The notes beneath the pieces are model-generated. The model was given only the letters and a program-made list of their open reading frames with translations. It was not told the DNA's origin and did no database searches. DNA of 64,000 bases, taken from Littorina saxatilis (taxonomy: Eukaryota; Mollusca; Gastropoda; Littorinimorpha; Littorinidae). Shown here piece after piece: positions 48,601-57,477 of this stretch (positions within the stretch are counted from its first letter, which is position 1; the number at the start of each line of letters is the position of its first letter). The DNA lies in contig NC_090246.1 in the NCBI RefSeq assembly GCF_037325665.1, forward strand, positions 39,059,786-39,123,785, in the 5' to 3' direction. The position numbers were made by a program, and so were the translations under genes.

Positions 48601-48822
48601 AGTCCCGCTCCTCTCTCCCCCACTCAAGTCCTTCTCAAACGTTTGTCTTTTGATTCTCTGTGCCCACAGGGCTGGCAGGCGTTCTGTTACGCAGCCATGG
48701 CCCCTCTGGACAGTAGTCATCAGAGCCAAGCAGCAGACTACGTGCGTAACAAACGTCCCCAGGAACTGGTCGGAGGCACGGGGGCTGCCAGCACGCTGCT
48801 CTTCATCTACGGATCCACTTAA
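28674..48822 (+). CDS. Secreted glycoside hydrolase family 81 endo-1,3-beta-glucanase (laminarinase), 18 exons
   Basis: Exons: 28674-28731, 31087-31335, 31699-31893, 32443-32552, 32971-33100, 33644-33868, 34253-34452, 38453-38589, 40593-41157, 41622-41789, 43027-43151, 43316-43392, 45129-45320, 46104-46261, 46671-46790, 47507-47704, 48281-48391, 48670-48822. All are GT-AG with matching phases; 3171 nt, 1056 residues. The start is Met1 or Met12 (28707); from Met12 the protein begins with a signal peptide, MRSVLWVPLLFLAVSEA. GH81 hallmarks are PIPTHHFATN (exon 2), VPVVRGATLATHIF (exon 5), FGTDYGFPFYNDHHFHLGYF (exon 13) and RQEESASESINCYHG (exons 14-15). GH81 enzymes cleave beta-1,3-glucan by inversion, with acids in the last two regions at the active site. 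The many paired cysteines fit secretion. The protein is longer than usual GH81 because of a Gly/Ser/Pro-rich insert (about 464-492). Confidence 0.95.
28758..28931 (+). repeat. (GT)n microsatellite in GH81 intron 1
   Basis: About 170 bp of GT repeat with CT interruptions at the 3' end, starting 26 bp after the exon 1 donor. Confidence 0.95.
29191..30110 (-). repeat. Element R, copy 2
   Basis: Inverted relative to copy 1. Begins with the palindrome 'acatttagtcaagttttgac', includes a (GT)n tract at 29261-29345, and ends 'cagcttgactaaatg'. Confidence 0.75.
30111..30967 (-). repeat. Element R, copy 3 (in tandem with copy 2)
   Basis: Same orientation as copy 2 and directly adjoining it. It lacks the terminal palindrome and begins within its (GT)n tract, then continues through the conserved blocks to 'cgccttacgtgacttg'. 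The junction in GT repeats suggests copy 2 recombined with, or landed in, this tract. Confidence 0.75.
32664..32800 (+). repeat. (GTTG/GTTC)n tetranucleotide array, GH81 intron 4
   Basis: Successive GGTT and GTTC repeats with minor interruptions. Confidence 0.9.
33405..33545 (-). repeat. 5'-truncated SINE family 2 fragment, inverted
   Basis: The reverse complement carries a GAAGAAGAAG tail preceded by 'acgttggaatttcagccca' and a 'taaaaacggtcatgcacgt' block, matching the 3' end of the SINE at 23847. The tRNA head is absent. Lies in GH81 intron 5. Confidence 0.75.
34019..34165 (+). repeat. (TTCG)n, (TTTG)n and (TTCC)n tetranucleotide arrays, GH81 intron 6
   Basis: Three consecutive tetranucleotide repeats that change from TTCG to TTTG to TTCC. 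Open frames across it (poly-Phe/Arg/Ser) are artefacts. Confidence 0.95.
34461..34850 (+). repeat. (CTGT)n-rich array, GH81 intron 7
   Basis: Imperfect CTGT/CTGC tetranucleotide repeats beginning right after the exon 7 donor. Confidence 0.9.
35767..35868 (-). repeat. Partial tandem copy of the nuclease ORF 3' end
   Basis: 'cactctatgattccag...caagtcctactggtcatcac' and 'cagaggaccgtgcatcggaca' appear here and again at about 35871-35963, so the last part of the element's gene was duplicated just downstream of its stop codon. Confidence 0.75.
35896..37758 (-). CDS. Transposon-borne FEN1/XPG-like nuclease with C-terminal CXC cysteine motif
   Basis: 620 residues from the first ATG of the long frame. 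Acidic residues follow the XPG/FEN1 order: VVLD (D210), IWDN (D254, followed by K/R-rich QQRRG), SEAD (E348, D350), TVDSD (D374, D376) and LTGCD (D433), comparable with FEN1 VDAS, VFDG, EAEA, TEDMD and LLGCD. The tail (about 588-615; CGCLK...CKCNRAG..CT..CKCEGGC) looks like a tesmin/TSO1-type CXC zinc motif. In the same frame upstream, an ATG at 37857 opens MAKDQAHEQSNKNLQ..., closed by a TAA 27 codons later, just before this ORF; the reading is continuous around that stop, so the element copy is probably 5'-disrupted. Function beyond a nuclease-like fold is inferred. Confidence 0.7.
   Translation of the reverse strand: MLAGPDCTRVVEEFEAVNDPPLPSTAHHEEGHSLQLKFQKDVQAFIKVVEQLGNPFLVTSHELIALDTHNVMEQAVTDSLSQIGETGQTLHAAYVMDRLEKASVSVTDSIKRNNMLTFANRPDPNKKKGTKDSGVQRQNMMLITQLFLSLQSRPDADMTDFFRFENQREPPSLADRGLLRSGTKSDILKCLNAPTGRADAAKQATIVVLDMAAVIHMVRPTTANTFSEYVSLHIVPYLEAQITSSTERIDAIWDNYPEENNLKALTQQRRGNGPRTRVGDGSTPIPKRDWNSGFLKNEENKKELFSFITTQISKADMDGKLLLSTRFETVLSNKYCDLTTLQPCNHSEADTRILLHLAHAAKQGHTTAFVRTVDSDVVVLTIRFFESLGLSELWVGFGTGKNYRDIPVHTIYSDLGPSKSLALPLFHSLTGCDTTSQFLGCGKKTAWAAWTSIPDLTDTLVALPHDPDLFSLESVHMQRLERFVIVMYSKGCSAADVNTARYQLFSTGCKLLEKLPPTQAALFQHVKRALLQASFYWGQATSIQQEIPDFSEWGWHKDGTNTWQPLWTTLSDASLACAILLQCGCLKACTGRCKCNRAGVRCTVLCKCEGGCVNNGGDDQ
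39202..40312. mobile_element. 1.1-kb insert within the 110-bp array, unclassified
   Basis: Interrupts a repeat unit at 'ggcctttat', the sequence resuming at 'aatctaggttcaggtcac'. A 96-codon minus-strand frame (39499-39789) has no recognised domain. The right end is the palindrome at 40152-40309. Family unknown. Confidence 0.5.
40152..40309. repeat. Near-perfect foldback palindrome (MITE-like)
   Basis: Arms of about 65 bp: 'gctattgtattttcagcgta...caatagggtccgatattta' pairs with 'taaatatcggaccctattg...acgctgaaaacacaatagc', short loop near 40236. The inner arms repeat 'gactcgtc'. Confidence 0.8.
40593..41157 (+). other. GH81 exon 9: largest exon, with Gly/Ser/Pro-rich insert
   Basis: 188 codons. 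A conserved start (VAVNIIGVTTLPIQNWL) is followed by a low-complexity stretch (residues about 464-492, GTGGSHTGGGGS then NTPTQPPSNT) that looks like a flexible linker or surface loop. GH81 sequence then continues (FVLYFSHPVQARV onward). Such an insert is not typical of fungal or bacterial GH81. Confidence 0.85.
41204..41300 (+). repeat. (GCGT)n/(GT)n array, GH81 intron 9
   Basis: Mixed GTGC and GT repeats about 45 bp after the exon 9 donor. Confidence 0.9.
41369..41523 (+). repeat. (GA)n/(GACA)n array, GH81 intron 9
   Basis: Purine-rich dinucleotide and tetranucleotide repeat. Confidence 0.9.
41866..42769. mobile_element. Inverted-repeat element carrying a 79-bp minisatellite (GH81 intron 10)
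   Basis: The left end 'aaggcggtccttgattgag' resembles the inverted right end 'aaaggctgtccttgataga', suggesting one element. From about 41888 to 42452 it consists of seven 79-bp units ('taagtgcttaacttcgtacg', 'cagcttcgcgacgtat', 'gtagtcgacttcg'). From 42515 to 42755 it holds an imperfect hairpin ('gaaagggtgaatacccttgc' against 'gcaagggtattcactctttc'). No coding region. Confidence 0.7.
42896..42990 (+). repeat. (GT)n/(GCGT)n array, GH81 intron 10
   Basis: GT dinucleotides followed by GCGT repeats, close upstream of exon 11. Confidence 0.9.
43663..45060 (+). repeat. (CT)n and ~72-bp polypyrimidine minisatellite with repeated CAG, GH81 intron 12
   Basis: About 88 bp of pure (CT)n lead into an array of pyrimidine-rich units of roughly 70-80 bp. 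Each includes 'tttctttcgccctccctttc' and 'tttctctctctacccagg'. I count 16 copies of 'tacccagg', all preceded by a long polypyrimidine tract, so each resembles a strong 3' splice site. The long open frame through it is a repeat artefact. Confidence 0.93.
45062..45128 (+). repeat. Triplicated 27-bp acceptor region of GH81 exon 13
   Basis: 'cttgatactgttgttcacat' occurs three times in tandem, each followed by 'atacccttga'. Only the third has CAG before 'atacccttga' and serves as the exon 13 acceptor (45127-45128). The first two read 'cacatat' and 'cccatat'. Confidence 0.85.
45129..46261 (+). other. GH81 exons 13-14: catalytic core
   Basis: Exon 13 (45129-45320) encodes residues about 747-810, with VNFGTDYGFPFYNDHHFH; exon 14 (46104-46261) encodes about 811-863, ending GERQEESASE. 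In GH81 these segments provide the active-site acids (Asp in the first, paired Glu in the second); both are intact, with E859 and E863 the likely equivalents. Intron 13 between them holds a (TAA)n tract and no other gene. Confidence 0.85.
45571..45616 (+). repeat. (TAA)n microsatellite, GH81 intron 13
   Basis: About 15 TAA repeats, followed by a short dispersed-repeat end ('atccagggtttaaccctgct') also seen inverted near 290. Confidence 0.9.
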
Positions 48823-48948
48823 TTCCTATCGGAGATATACATGTCCTTGTGAAGGATGGATGAACATTTTGCGTTGCGTAATAGATATTATCAATAACCA
48901 GAAATGTGTCATTGTATAGCTGTTGTTTTTACTTTTATCTTTAAAACA

Positions 48949-49807
48949 AGCCGCGGAAGGCGAAATTACTACATTTAGTCAAGCTGTGGAACGCACAGAA
49001 TGAAACTGAACGCACTGCATTTTTTCACAATGACTGTAGTCCGCCGCTCGTTCAAAACGCAGTGAAACTGACGAGCCTGTTAAGCGCGGTAGTCGTTTCG
49101 CTGTGCTGCATAGCACGCTTTTCTGTAACTCTCTTCGTTTGAACTTTCTGAACGTGTTTTTAATCAAAACATATCATATCTATATGTTTTTTGAAACAGG
49201 ATTTGACAAGAAATAAGATATAATTGTTTTTAAATCAACTTCGGAAATTTGATTTTAATTATAATTTTAAGACTTTTAATTTTCAGAACTCGTTTTTAAT
49301 CCGAATATAACATATTTATATGTTTTTTGAATCATAAAATGATGAGAAATAAGGTGAACGTAAATTTGGATCGTTTTATAAAAAATAATTTTAATTACAA
49401 TTTTCAGATTTGTAATGACCAAAGTCATTCATTAATTTTTAAGCCACCAAGCTGAAATGCAATACCGAAGTCCGGCTTTTGTCGAAGATTGCTTTACAAA
49501 AACTTCAATCAATTTGATTGAAGAATGAGGGTGTGACAGTGCCGCCTCAACTTTTACAAAAAGCCGGATATGACGTCATCAAAGACATTTATCCAAAAAA
49601 TGAAAACAGAGTCTGGGGATATCATACCCAGGAACTCTCATGTAAAATGTCATAAAGATCGGTCCAGTAGTTTACTCTGAATCGCTCTACACACACACAC
49701 GCACAGACAGACAGACAGACACACACACACACACATACACCACGACCCTCGTCTCGATTCCCCCTCTATGTTAAAACATTTAGTCAAAACTTGACTAAAT
49801 GTAAAAA
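48949..49807 (+). repeat. Element R, copy 4, just downstream of GH81
   Basis: Same orientation as copy 1, from 'aaggcgaaattactacattt' to the terminal palindrome 'gtcaaaacttgactaaatgt'. It begins about 125 bp after the GH81 stop. No canonical AATAAA is visible in between, so GH81 polyadenylation may use a variant signal or lie inside this element. Confidence 0.78.
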
Positions 49808-49943
49808 AGTAAATGAGCCCGGCCTTGGAAACGTTCTTTGAGTTGAGCTTCGTTTCTCTCTGTGTTTTTTTGTTCTTCGTATAAATTATTTAATCGTACG
49901 CGTATAACATCACTAACAACAACACCTTGCTGTGTCTGGTATT

Positions 49944-49945
<2 letters not shown>

Positions 49946-49995
<50 letters not shown>

Positions 49996-49997
49996 CG
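49946..49997 (+). repeat. (CAA)n microsatellite
   Basis: About 17 CAA repeats; the poly-Asn reading frame is an artefact. Confidence 0.93.
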
Positions 49998-50344
49998 GAG
50001 TGTCACTTCATCCAAAAGATATAAATACTTCCAGCGAAATGCATACCTCAGCTCCATCACTGCTCATCCATCCAGGAAAAAATGAAGTCTTTTTTGTGTG
50101 CAAATACAACACATTGAAATTTATTTGCTTTCACTGATCCAAAACAAAATGTAGAAAGAACAAACATGCAATAATATGAATAAGTACGACTTCGTGTATA
50201 TTTAATGAAAATTAGATTGTTCACGTTTGATTTTAGTATGGATCATTTGTTCGTGTTTGTCCTCGTCTTGATACTGGACGGACACTTGTTGATGAAAAAA
50301 CATTTGGGGTGTCCAGGACACACGGAAGGCTTTCTTGTTGATTA

Positions 50345-51755
50345 ATATATTTATTTGTAACATATATCACAGCTGAGCTTTTTTCCAAAGATATAAACAA
50401 CATATAAGAAAAATAAAATATAAGAAACTTGGCAGGAAGTAACAGCATCACAGGCACTTCACTGACAAATGATTGCCCTCACACAAAAAAACACCTAACA
50501 TCTCAAATAATAAAGCATCACAGCAGAAGAAGAACAACGAAAGAGAAGGTAAGACGAAGTATGTGTAAATGCCATCACAGAAAACTAATAACAATATGAA
50601 AACTCGCACAGACAACAAATAACTACTTTTTTAACAGCAACAATATCTTAATATAACATGGAAGTAGAATTTCCACAACAGGAAACTCTAGAAACTCGAC
50701 TCATCTATTTGGGGTCAAAGAAGTGGACAAAACTGACCTCTAAAACGCAAGACCTGGCTTCCATCTTGGCCCTTACCGACCACCTTGTTGCGAAATTGAG
50801 TACTGCGACTCATACAAAATGGCATTGGAGAGAAAGAGGAAGGAGCAACGGGAAGTACTAGCTCTTCTAACCATGAATAGTTGCCGGTCGGTTTTTTTGA
50901 AGCATGATTTCTAGTTTACTGTTTTGACCAGAAAGCATGATTTATTGCCTCAGTGTTGACTTTAGTATATAAAATCCTCCTCATACAGAAGAGTTTGCCG
51001 AAAAGTCATTATAGGCTATTCATACTCTAACGCATATCACGTATCCGACAATTTACGGTAATAGATTAAGAGCTATGACCTGCTACCCATCATTCGTCTG
51101 AGTGACGACAGCAACCCCTTGCAAGCAAACATGGGACAGGCACACACACACACACACACACATGTACACACACACACAAACCGTTCTCTCCAATGACATA
51201 AACCTAACAATCATAACCCTGTTGAGCAATATTGTTCTCAGCGATGTGTCTGATGAATTTACATTTGAAAGGAAATATTATACAGCATAAAACATTCTCT
51301 CAAATGAAATGAAATCTAACAACCATGCGAGGTTGAGCAGCGTTGTGACTTGTAGCTGTGTGTCTGATCAGATGACGTCTTGCAAGTTAACATGAGAAAA
51401 CAAATCAAAACAAACCAACCTTTCAATGACAAAAACAACATGAGAAAAATCAAACAAACAGATATTTCAATGAATCTAATGTCATCTACCAAAACAGACA
51501 GCACGCAACCACAAAACACCGGACCAGTAAGCAGCGGCAACGTCTCGCAAGGTAACACTAAACAGAGACACCCCCCCCCCCCCCCTTCTAAGACAATTCT
51601 CTCCCATGACACAAACCTAACAAGAATAAGAAGCCAAAGAGTCATTCATCTCGATTCTGACCGCAGCAATATGTTTTGCAACGGAATATAAGACACACAC
51701 ACAAAACCCACACTACTCTCTCAAATGGCATAATAATTCTAACAATGGTGAGACA
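50345..51755 (-). other. Probable 3' UTR of the minus-strand gene
   Basis: Follows the minus-strand stop at 51756. AAATAAA occurs on the minus strand at 50350-50356. Within it, divergent copies of the terminal coding segment ('gatgtgtctgatgacgtctt' on the plus strand at 51781) recur near 51244 and 51357, each preceded by 'ctctc(a/c)aatg' and 'ctaacaa' words, showing imperfect tandem duplication. A run of 15 C lies at 51571-51585. Confidence 0.5.
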
Positions 51756-54700
51756 TTAAGCGTTGATCTCGGCGTTGGCAGCGATGTGTCTGATGACGTC
51801 TTGCAGGGGAGCCGGGGGCAGGAAGGACATGCTGCTCTGTCGTATCATGCTCAGCAGGTGTTGAGATGGCTCTGTCTTCATGCTGGTTGTCGTGTCATCT
51901 TTCAACAACTGTCGGTTTTTGCCCTGTAGTGACCACAAGTATTAGGCGTATCCCAAACGACCCTATTAATATCTCCTACTGACTCAAGAAAGAACAAGTC
52001 GCGTAAGGCGAAATTACTACATTTAGTCAAGCTGTCGAACTCACGGGATGAAACTGAACGCACTGTATTTTTTCACCAAGACAGTACTGGGTACAGCTTC
52101 GTCAATCCCCGCGTGAAGGAAATCCATCACCTTCCACGTGCAAAACGTAGTGATATTGACACGCCAGATTAGCGCGGTAGCGTATTGTGCTAAGCAGGAA
52201 AGCGCGCTTTTCTGTATTCTTGTTAACTTTCTGAGCTTGTTTTGAATACAACCTATCATATCTATATGTTTTTGGAATCAGGAAATGATCACGAATAAGA
52301 CGACATCATTTTTGAATCGATTTCTTACATTTTAATCGTAAGACTAATTATTCTATTTTCCGATTAATTGTGATCACATTTTAAGAGTAAACATGACATA
52401 TGTATATATTTTTAGATTCAGAATGTGATGAAGAATACGATGCAAACAATTTTAAATCTGTTTGCAAAAAATCGATTTTAATGACAACTTTAATGAGCAA
52501 ACTCATTAATTAAATTTTAAGCCTCCAAGCTGAAATGCAATACCAAAGTCCGGGCTTTGGTTGAAAAACGAGAGCGTGACAGTGCCGCCTCAACTTTCAC
52601 GAAAAGCCGGATATGACGTCATTGAAGACATTTATCAAAACTTGACTAAATGTAAAAAGCAGGTAAGCTAAGTTCCCTGACATTTCGGGGACAAGACTGG
52701 CACGAGTCTCGGTATTTTCCATCTTACTACCGTCCCAATTATTATTATTTTCATTTTTTATATTTAGTCAAGTTTTGACTAAATATTTTAACATCGAGGG
52801 GGAATCGAAACGAGGGTCGTGGTGTATGTGTGTCTGTCTGTGCGTGTGTGTGTGTGTGTGTGTGTGTAGAGCGATTCAGACTAAACTACTGGACCGATCT
52901 TTATGAAATTTGACATGAGAGTTCCTGGGTATGAAATCCCCGAACGTTTTTTTCATTTTTTTGATAAATGTCTTTGATGACGTCATATCCGGCTTTTCGT
53001 GAAAGTTGAGGCGGCACTGTCACGCCCTCATTTTTCAACTAAATTGGTTGAAATTTTGGTCAAGTAATCTTCGACGAAGCCCGGACTTCGGTATTGCATT
53101 TCAGCTTGGTGGCTTAAAAATTAATTAATGACTTTGGTCATTAAAAATCTGAAAATTGTAAAAAAAAATAAAAAATTATAAAACGATCCAAATTTACGTT
53201 TATCTTATTCTCCATCATTTGCTGATTCCAAAAACATATAAATATGTTATATTCGGATTAAAAACAAGCTCTGAAAATTAAATATATAAAAATTATTATC
53301 AAAATTAAAGTGTCCAAATCAATTTAAAAACACTTTCATCTTATTCCTTGTCGGTTCCTGATTCCAAAAACATATAGATATGATATGTTTGGATTAAAAA
53401 CACGCTCAGAAAGTTAAAACAAAGAGAGGTACAGAAAAGCGTGCTATCCTTCTTAGCGCAACTACTACCCCGCTCTTCTTGTCAATTTCACTGCCTATGC
53501 CGTGAGCGGTGGACTACGAGTATACGGTCTTGCTGCGTTGCATTGCGTTCAGTTTCATTCTGTGAGTTCGACAGCTACTTGACTAAATATTGTATTTTCG
53601 CCTTACGCGACTTGTTTTATTCTCTTTTGCTTGTGCTATCATTTTTGCTTTGGCACCAGAAACAAATAATTTTTTGATTGACCTTATTTGGTTTGTATAA
53701 GGGTGAACAGGTTTGAGTACTGCATTGAGTACATGATGGTACCTACATGACAGGTTAGGACCATCAGACGCATCCCTCCATTGCAGCTGTTCTTTTCACA
53801 CAGGGACAATCTTGTATAACGATGGGGGGGGGGGGGGGGGGGGGAACACAAAAAGTGTTTTTTATTTGGATATGTCATCTCGCCAGAAGGGTCTTACATT
53901 ACACATGTTTGAGAAGTCTGTCCAAAAACTATTGCGACGTTTGCGTTCGATTTTAAACAGAAATTTCAATTAAAATACAAAACATAGCAAATATAATAAA
54001 GACATCTAAAATAATCTTTCCTGTAACTATTACCTCCCCTTTACCGTGACAGACGACAATTATCCCCCTTGTTTGTTCTTTACTGTCTCTGGGGGACTGT
54101 TTTCTGCTTATTATTGTGCGTCTGTATGCTTGAGCGTCAGCAATAAAATAACAAAGATGAAAAGGAAGAACGATTAATTATCAGTCCATGAACCTGCACG
54201 TATAGCCAGAATTGAAAGAGTTGGATGACTCCGATGTTTAAAAACTGCAGTCAAACTCTTAACATTTAAACTTTAAAAGATAAATTCACACTCACAATGT
54301 TTACCAAACCGCATCAAGTCCTCGACCATCTGTTTGTTAGCAAGGTATCTGGAAATCTACCGGTTAGCATGCAAGAGAGGGTTACATGTTAGTTCAGCAC
54401 GAACATAAATGATGAATACATGTACTGCAAGGTTAACAGTGCATTAGAGTTTCCATCATTCCACTCACATGCTGAGTTTAAAGCTTGTGCTGCTTCACAT
54501 GACACAATGACACCACATGTTCGTTTTTTTATTCCGCCAAACCAGTTATTCTAATAATTCCACTGATGTTAGGATAAATACATGCATACAAATCTGTATC
54601 ATCAATAGCGTTAGAAAAACATGTTAAAGCTACCATCATACACACATGTTAGCCACTGTAAATGTTATCAACGCTGAGTTAGTTGTATGCATTTGATTAA

Positions 54701-57477
54701 TACAAATGATCAAGCAACAAAACATTACATTATCAGAATAATGCCGATGTTTATGAACAGAATATTAGACACTTTGATATCATATACATTACTCTCTTGT
54801 GTGACACATAATACAGTCGAACCTGCACTTGCGACCACCTCTCGAAAGTGACCACCTGTCCCCAAAGACCACTCCAAAAGATCCCAGACGAGGTTTGCTT
54901 CTATATCATTCAACTTCCTATGGCGATCACCTTTCTATAACGACAACTTTTGGCCGGTTTCTTGGATGGTCGTTATTGACAGACTCGACTCTAACATCCA
55001 CACCACAGACCAGCACATGGTAACTATGACAGAAGAAAGGAAAACGGGACTCTAAAGAACACTTTTCCTCACCGAAGTGAAGTGATGCATTTTCTTCTTT
55101 GCTAGACGTATATGTTCGCACTGGTGTCTGTCAGGTCGCTGGGCCAGTGGGTCCCGAGAAGCGACCTTGGCGGCGGGTAAAGGTCGTTTCCATTGGAAGT
55201 CCTGTCCTCGATCACCTTTGATTCCCGGCAGATTCTTCTGAAGCTCGTTTATCAAACTCGCTCTGCAAGTCAAAAATATACGTTATTTGTATACTCAATG
55301 CCCCATTTTCCCTCCCCCTTGAGAAATAAGGACTGCTGACGCATTTTGAAGTGTCCATAGCCCTGGCTGCATGAGTGTAGGTATGGCTGCGTCCCAAGGC
55401 TGCATGATGTATTTGGGAACCAGGGCCTCACTATCCCCCCCCTTCCACTCACCAATTTAGAAAAGAAGACTACTAACGCGTTTTGCTGTATCCATATCCC
55501 TTGCTGAAAGAGTGTAGGTAGGGCTGCGTCCCAAGGCGTCTTTATGCACTAGCCCCCAAACCCCTTACCCTCTGATCCCCTCAGAAATAAAGACTACTAC
55601 CGCATTGTCCTGTGTCCATAGCCCTGGCTGCATCAGCCTGGGTAGCGCTGCGTCCTATGGCTGCATGATGTCTTTGGGCACCAGGGCCTCTCCCAACTCC
55701 CCCCTTTCCCTGAACCCATCTAAAAGAAGGACTACTTACGCATTTTGCTGTGTCCATAGCCCGGGCTGCTTCAGCCAGGGTAGAGCTGCGTCCCATGGCT
55801 GCATGATGTCTTTGGGCACCAGGGCCTCTCCCAACTCCCCCCTTCCCATGAAAGAAGGACTACTTACGCATTTTGCTGTGTCCATAGCCCGGGCTGCTTC
55901 AGCCAGGGTAGAGCTGCGTCCCATGGCTGCATGATGTCTTTGGGCACCAGGGCCTCTCCCAACTCCCCCCTTCCCCTGAACCCATCTAAAAGAAGGACTA
56001 CTTACGCATTTTGCTGTGTCCATAGCCCGGGCTGCTTCAGCCAGGGTAGAGCTGCGTCCCATGGCTGCATGATGTCTTTGGGCACCAGGGCCTCTCCCAA
56101 CTCCCCCCTTCCCCTGAACCCATCTAAAAGAAGGACTACTTACGCATTTTGCTGTGTCCATAGCCCGGGCTGCTTCAGCCAGGGTAGAGCTGCGTCCCAT
56201 GGCTGCATGATGTCTTTGGGCACCAGGGCCTCTCCCCGTGTCTCAGGCAGGATGGGCAGGGCAGGCACGTTGGTGGTCCACGTCATCTGGAGCAATCCAT
56301 AGCTTGTCTCTCCTGCCGACCTGCCAGAGAGAAACATATGGTGAAGTTGCACCACAGTAAATTAATCATTTCTTCCATATGTTCTGTTTGTGGCTTTTAA
56401 AGTGTGTTTTTACTTAATACATGACTTTTTGAAGCACAGTTCCATTTTCCTCTTCTAATTCACCGTAAGAGAAGGGGTATCTAAAGTACTTTAAGCGTTG
56501 CAAGCTCCAAACCAATTCTATCCTCAATTCTGGTTTGCAGTGACCTCTTTTATAGCTCAAACACGCGTTATTTGTATACTCAATGCCACATTTCCCTCAT
56601 CACTCGGTCTTGAAGCTTCCTTTTCATTTCAAATACATTGCCGTGTTCAGGCTTTTGCAATATTGGCTGCATGCCCTCTGCGGTCACTGAACTCAATTTT
56701 TCATGTTTCGGTATTGAAGACGAATCATAATGTGCTTCTGCTGGAAAGCACTGTGTCACAACAAGAAACGCAGACATGCAAACAGACAGGTAGGCAGGCA
56801 GGTAGTCAGACAGACAGACAGGTAGACACAGACACAGGCAGGCAGACAGGCTGGCAGGCGCAATGGCGGGGGGGGGGGAGGGGGCAGGCAAGCAGGCAGA
56901 CAGACAGACAGTCTGGCGGGAAGACTGGAGGGTGGTTAGGCAGGCAGACAGACAAACAGACTGGATGGCAGGCAGACTGGCAGTTGTACAGGCAGAACAC
57001 AATGAAAATAGGCAAGCAAAGCAACTTGAACAGGCACGCAGACAGATAGACAGACAGACAGGCAGGCAGACGGTCAGAAACAAAAACAAGTTTGTCATTG
57101 ATCCTGCAGACAAACAGACAGGCAGGGAGGCAGGCGGGAAGACAGACAGACAGACAGTCATGCATGCAGTCTGGCAGACAGGCAGGGGGCAAGCAGGAAT
57201 GGCAAACAGGCAATGAGGCAGACAGAAAGACAGACATACAGACAGACAGACAGACAGGCAGGGAGACTGGCATGCATTTAGACTAACAGGCAGACAAGCA
57301 GGCAGACAGGCTGAAAGATGGGAAAACAGGCAGGCAAGGCAGACAGGCACTCAGAAAGACAGACAGACAGGCAGGCAGGCAGGTAGGCAGGCATGCAGTA
57401 AAACAGACACAGTAAGGACAAGACAGACAAAGACAGTCACGCACCCCTTGAGTTCCTCCCTCTCGGTCTGTCTCATA
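51756..57477 (-). CDS. Unidentified gene, four frame-compatible exons (possibly 5'-incomplete)
   Basis: Minus-strand exons 57445-57477, 56144-56320, 55073-55262 and 51756-51923 join in frame with GT-AG junctions. Translation from the ATG in the first exon gives 188 residues: MRQTEREELKG..., GLLQMTWTTNVPALPILPE, KDIMQPWDAALPWLKQPGLW, then ELQKNLPGIKGD and a basic helix (IRLAKKKMHHF), ending LQDVIRHIAANAEINA. No domain is recognised; no signal peptide or membrane segment is seen. The first exon is short and may be internal or wrong. A possible extra exon (54313-54353, YLANKQMVEDLMRF) does not fit the phases of its neighbours. Exon 2's 3' part is tandemly copied in the following intron. The last exon, with its long open tail and acceptor, is the best supported. 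Confidence 0.45.
51993..52660 (+). repeat. Element R, copy 5 (internally shortened)
   Basis: Starts 'aagtcgcgtaaggcgaaatt' and ends 'aaaacttgactaaatgtaaa', but lacks the block before the terminal palindrome, including the CA-repeat. More diverged than the other copies. Lies in the last intron of the minus-strand gene. Confidence 0.7.
52763..53616 (-). repeat. Element R, copy 6, inverted relative to copy 5
   Basis: Begins 'tagtcaagttttgactaaat' and ends 'cgccttacgcgacttg'. Only about 100 bp separate it from copy 5, so the two could form a long imperfect hairpin in the pre-mRNA. Confidence 0.75.
53824..53844 (+). repeat. Poly-G run (21 G)
   Basis: An uninterrupted run of 21 guanines; a potential G-quadruplex and a likely assembly-error site. 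Confidence 0.9.
54813..55010. repeat. Short dispersed-repeat-like segment
   Basis: 'cagtcgaacctgcacttgcg...accacctctcgaaagtgacc' has the repetitive 'gaccacc' pattern of a small interspersed element. The inverted right side ('acagactcgactctaac') partly matches the left end ('acagtcgaacctg'). Boundaries uncertain. Confidence 0.35.
55320..56143 (-). repeat. Tandem array of decayed copies of one exon (minus-strand gene)
   Basis: On the minus strand, the 3' part of exon 56144-56320 (GEALVPKDIMQPWDAALPWL... with its gtaagt donor) recurs with donors at 56000-56005, 55862-55867 and 55734-55739, then more weakly near 55596, 55476 and 55335. Spacing is about 138 bp, shorter where a block is missing. 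The three copies nearest the parent exon are almost identical; divergence rises with distance. Upstream of several copies 'cttcttttag' offers an acceptor, and another frame through the copies is open. Confidence 0.85.
56770..57425 (+). repeat. (CAGACAGG)-type minisatellite
   Basis: Long imperfect array of CAGG/CAGA tetranucleotide steps in the intron of the minus-strand gene; a related (CAGACCGA)n stretch lies at 57574-57624. All long frames across it are Cys/Leu/Ser or Gln/Thr/Asp artefacts. Confidence 0.92.

Noticed and set aside
53824-53844. G-quadruplex promoter element
   Set aside because: A single homopolymer run with no nearby gene start; more likely slippage or assembly noise.
54313-54353. 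Short minus-strand exon candidate (YLANKQMVEDLMRF)
   Set aside because: Good acceptor and donor, but its phases do not fit the neighbouring exons of the model; kept out of the gene.
56580-57350. Cys-rich 256-codon frame on the minus strand resembling a secreted cysteine-rich protein
   Set aside because: It is the readout of a CAGG/CAGA tetranucleotide array; the cysteines come from the repeat.
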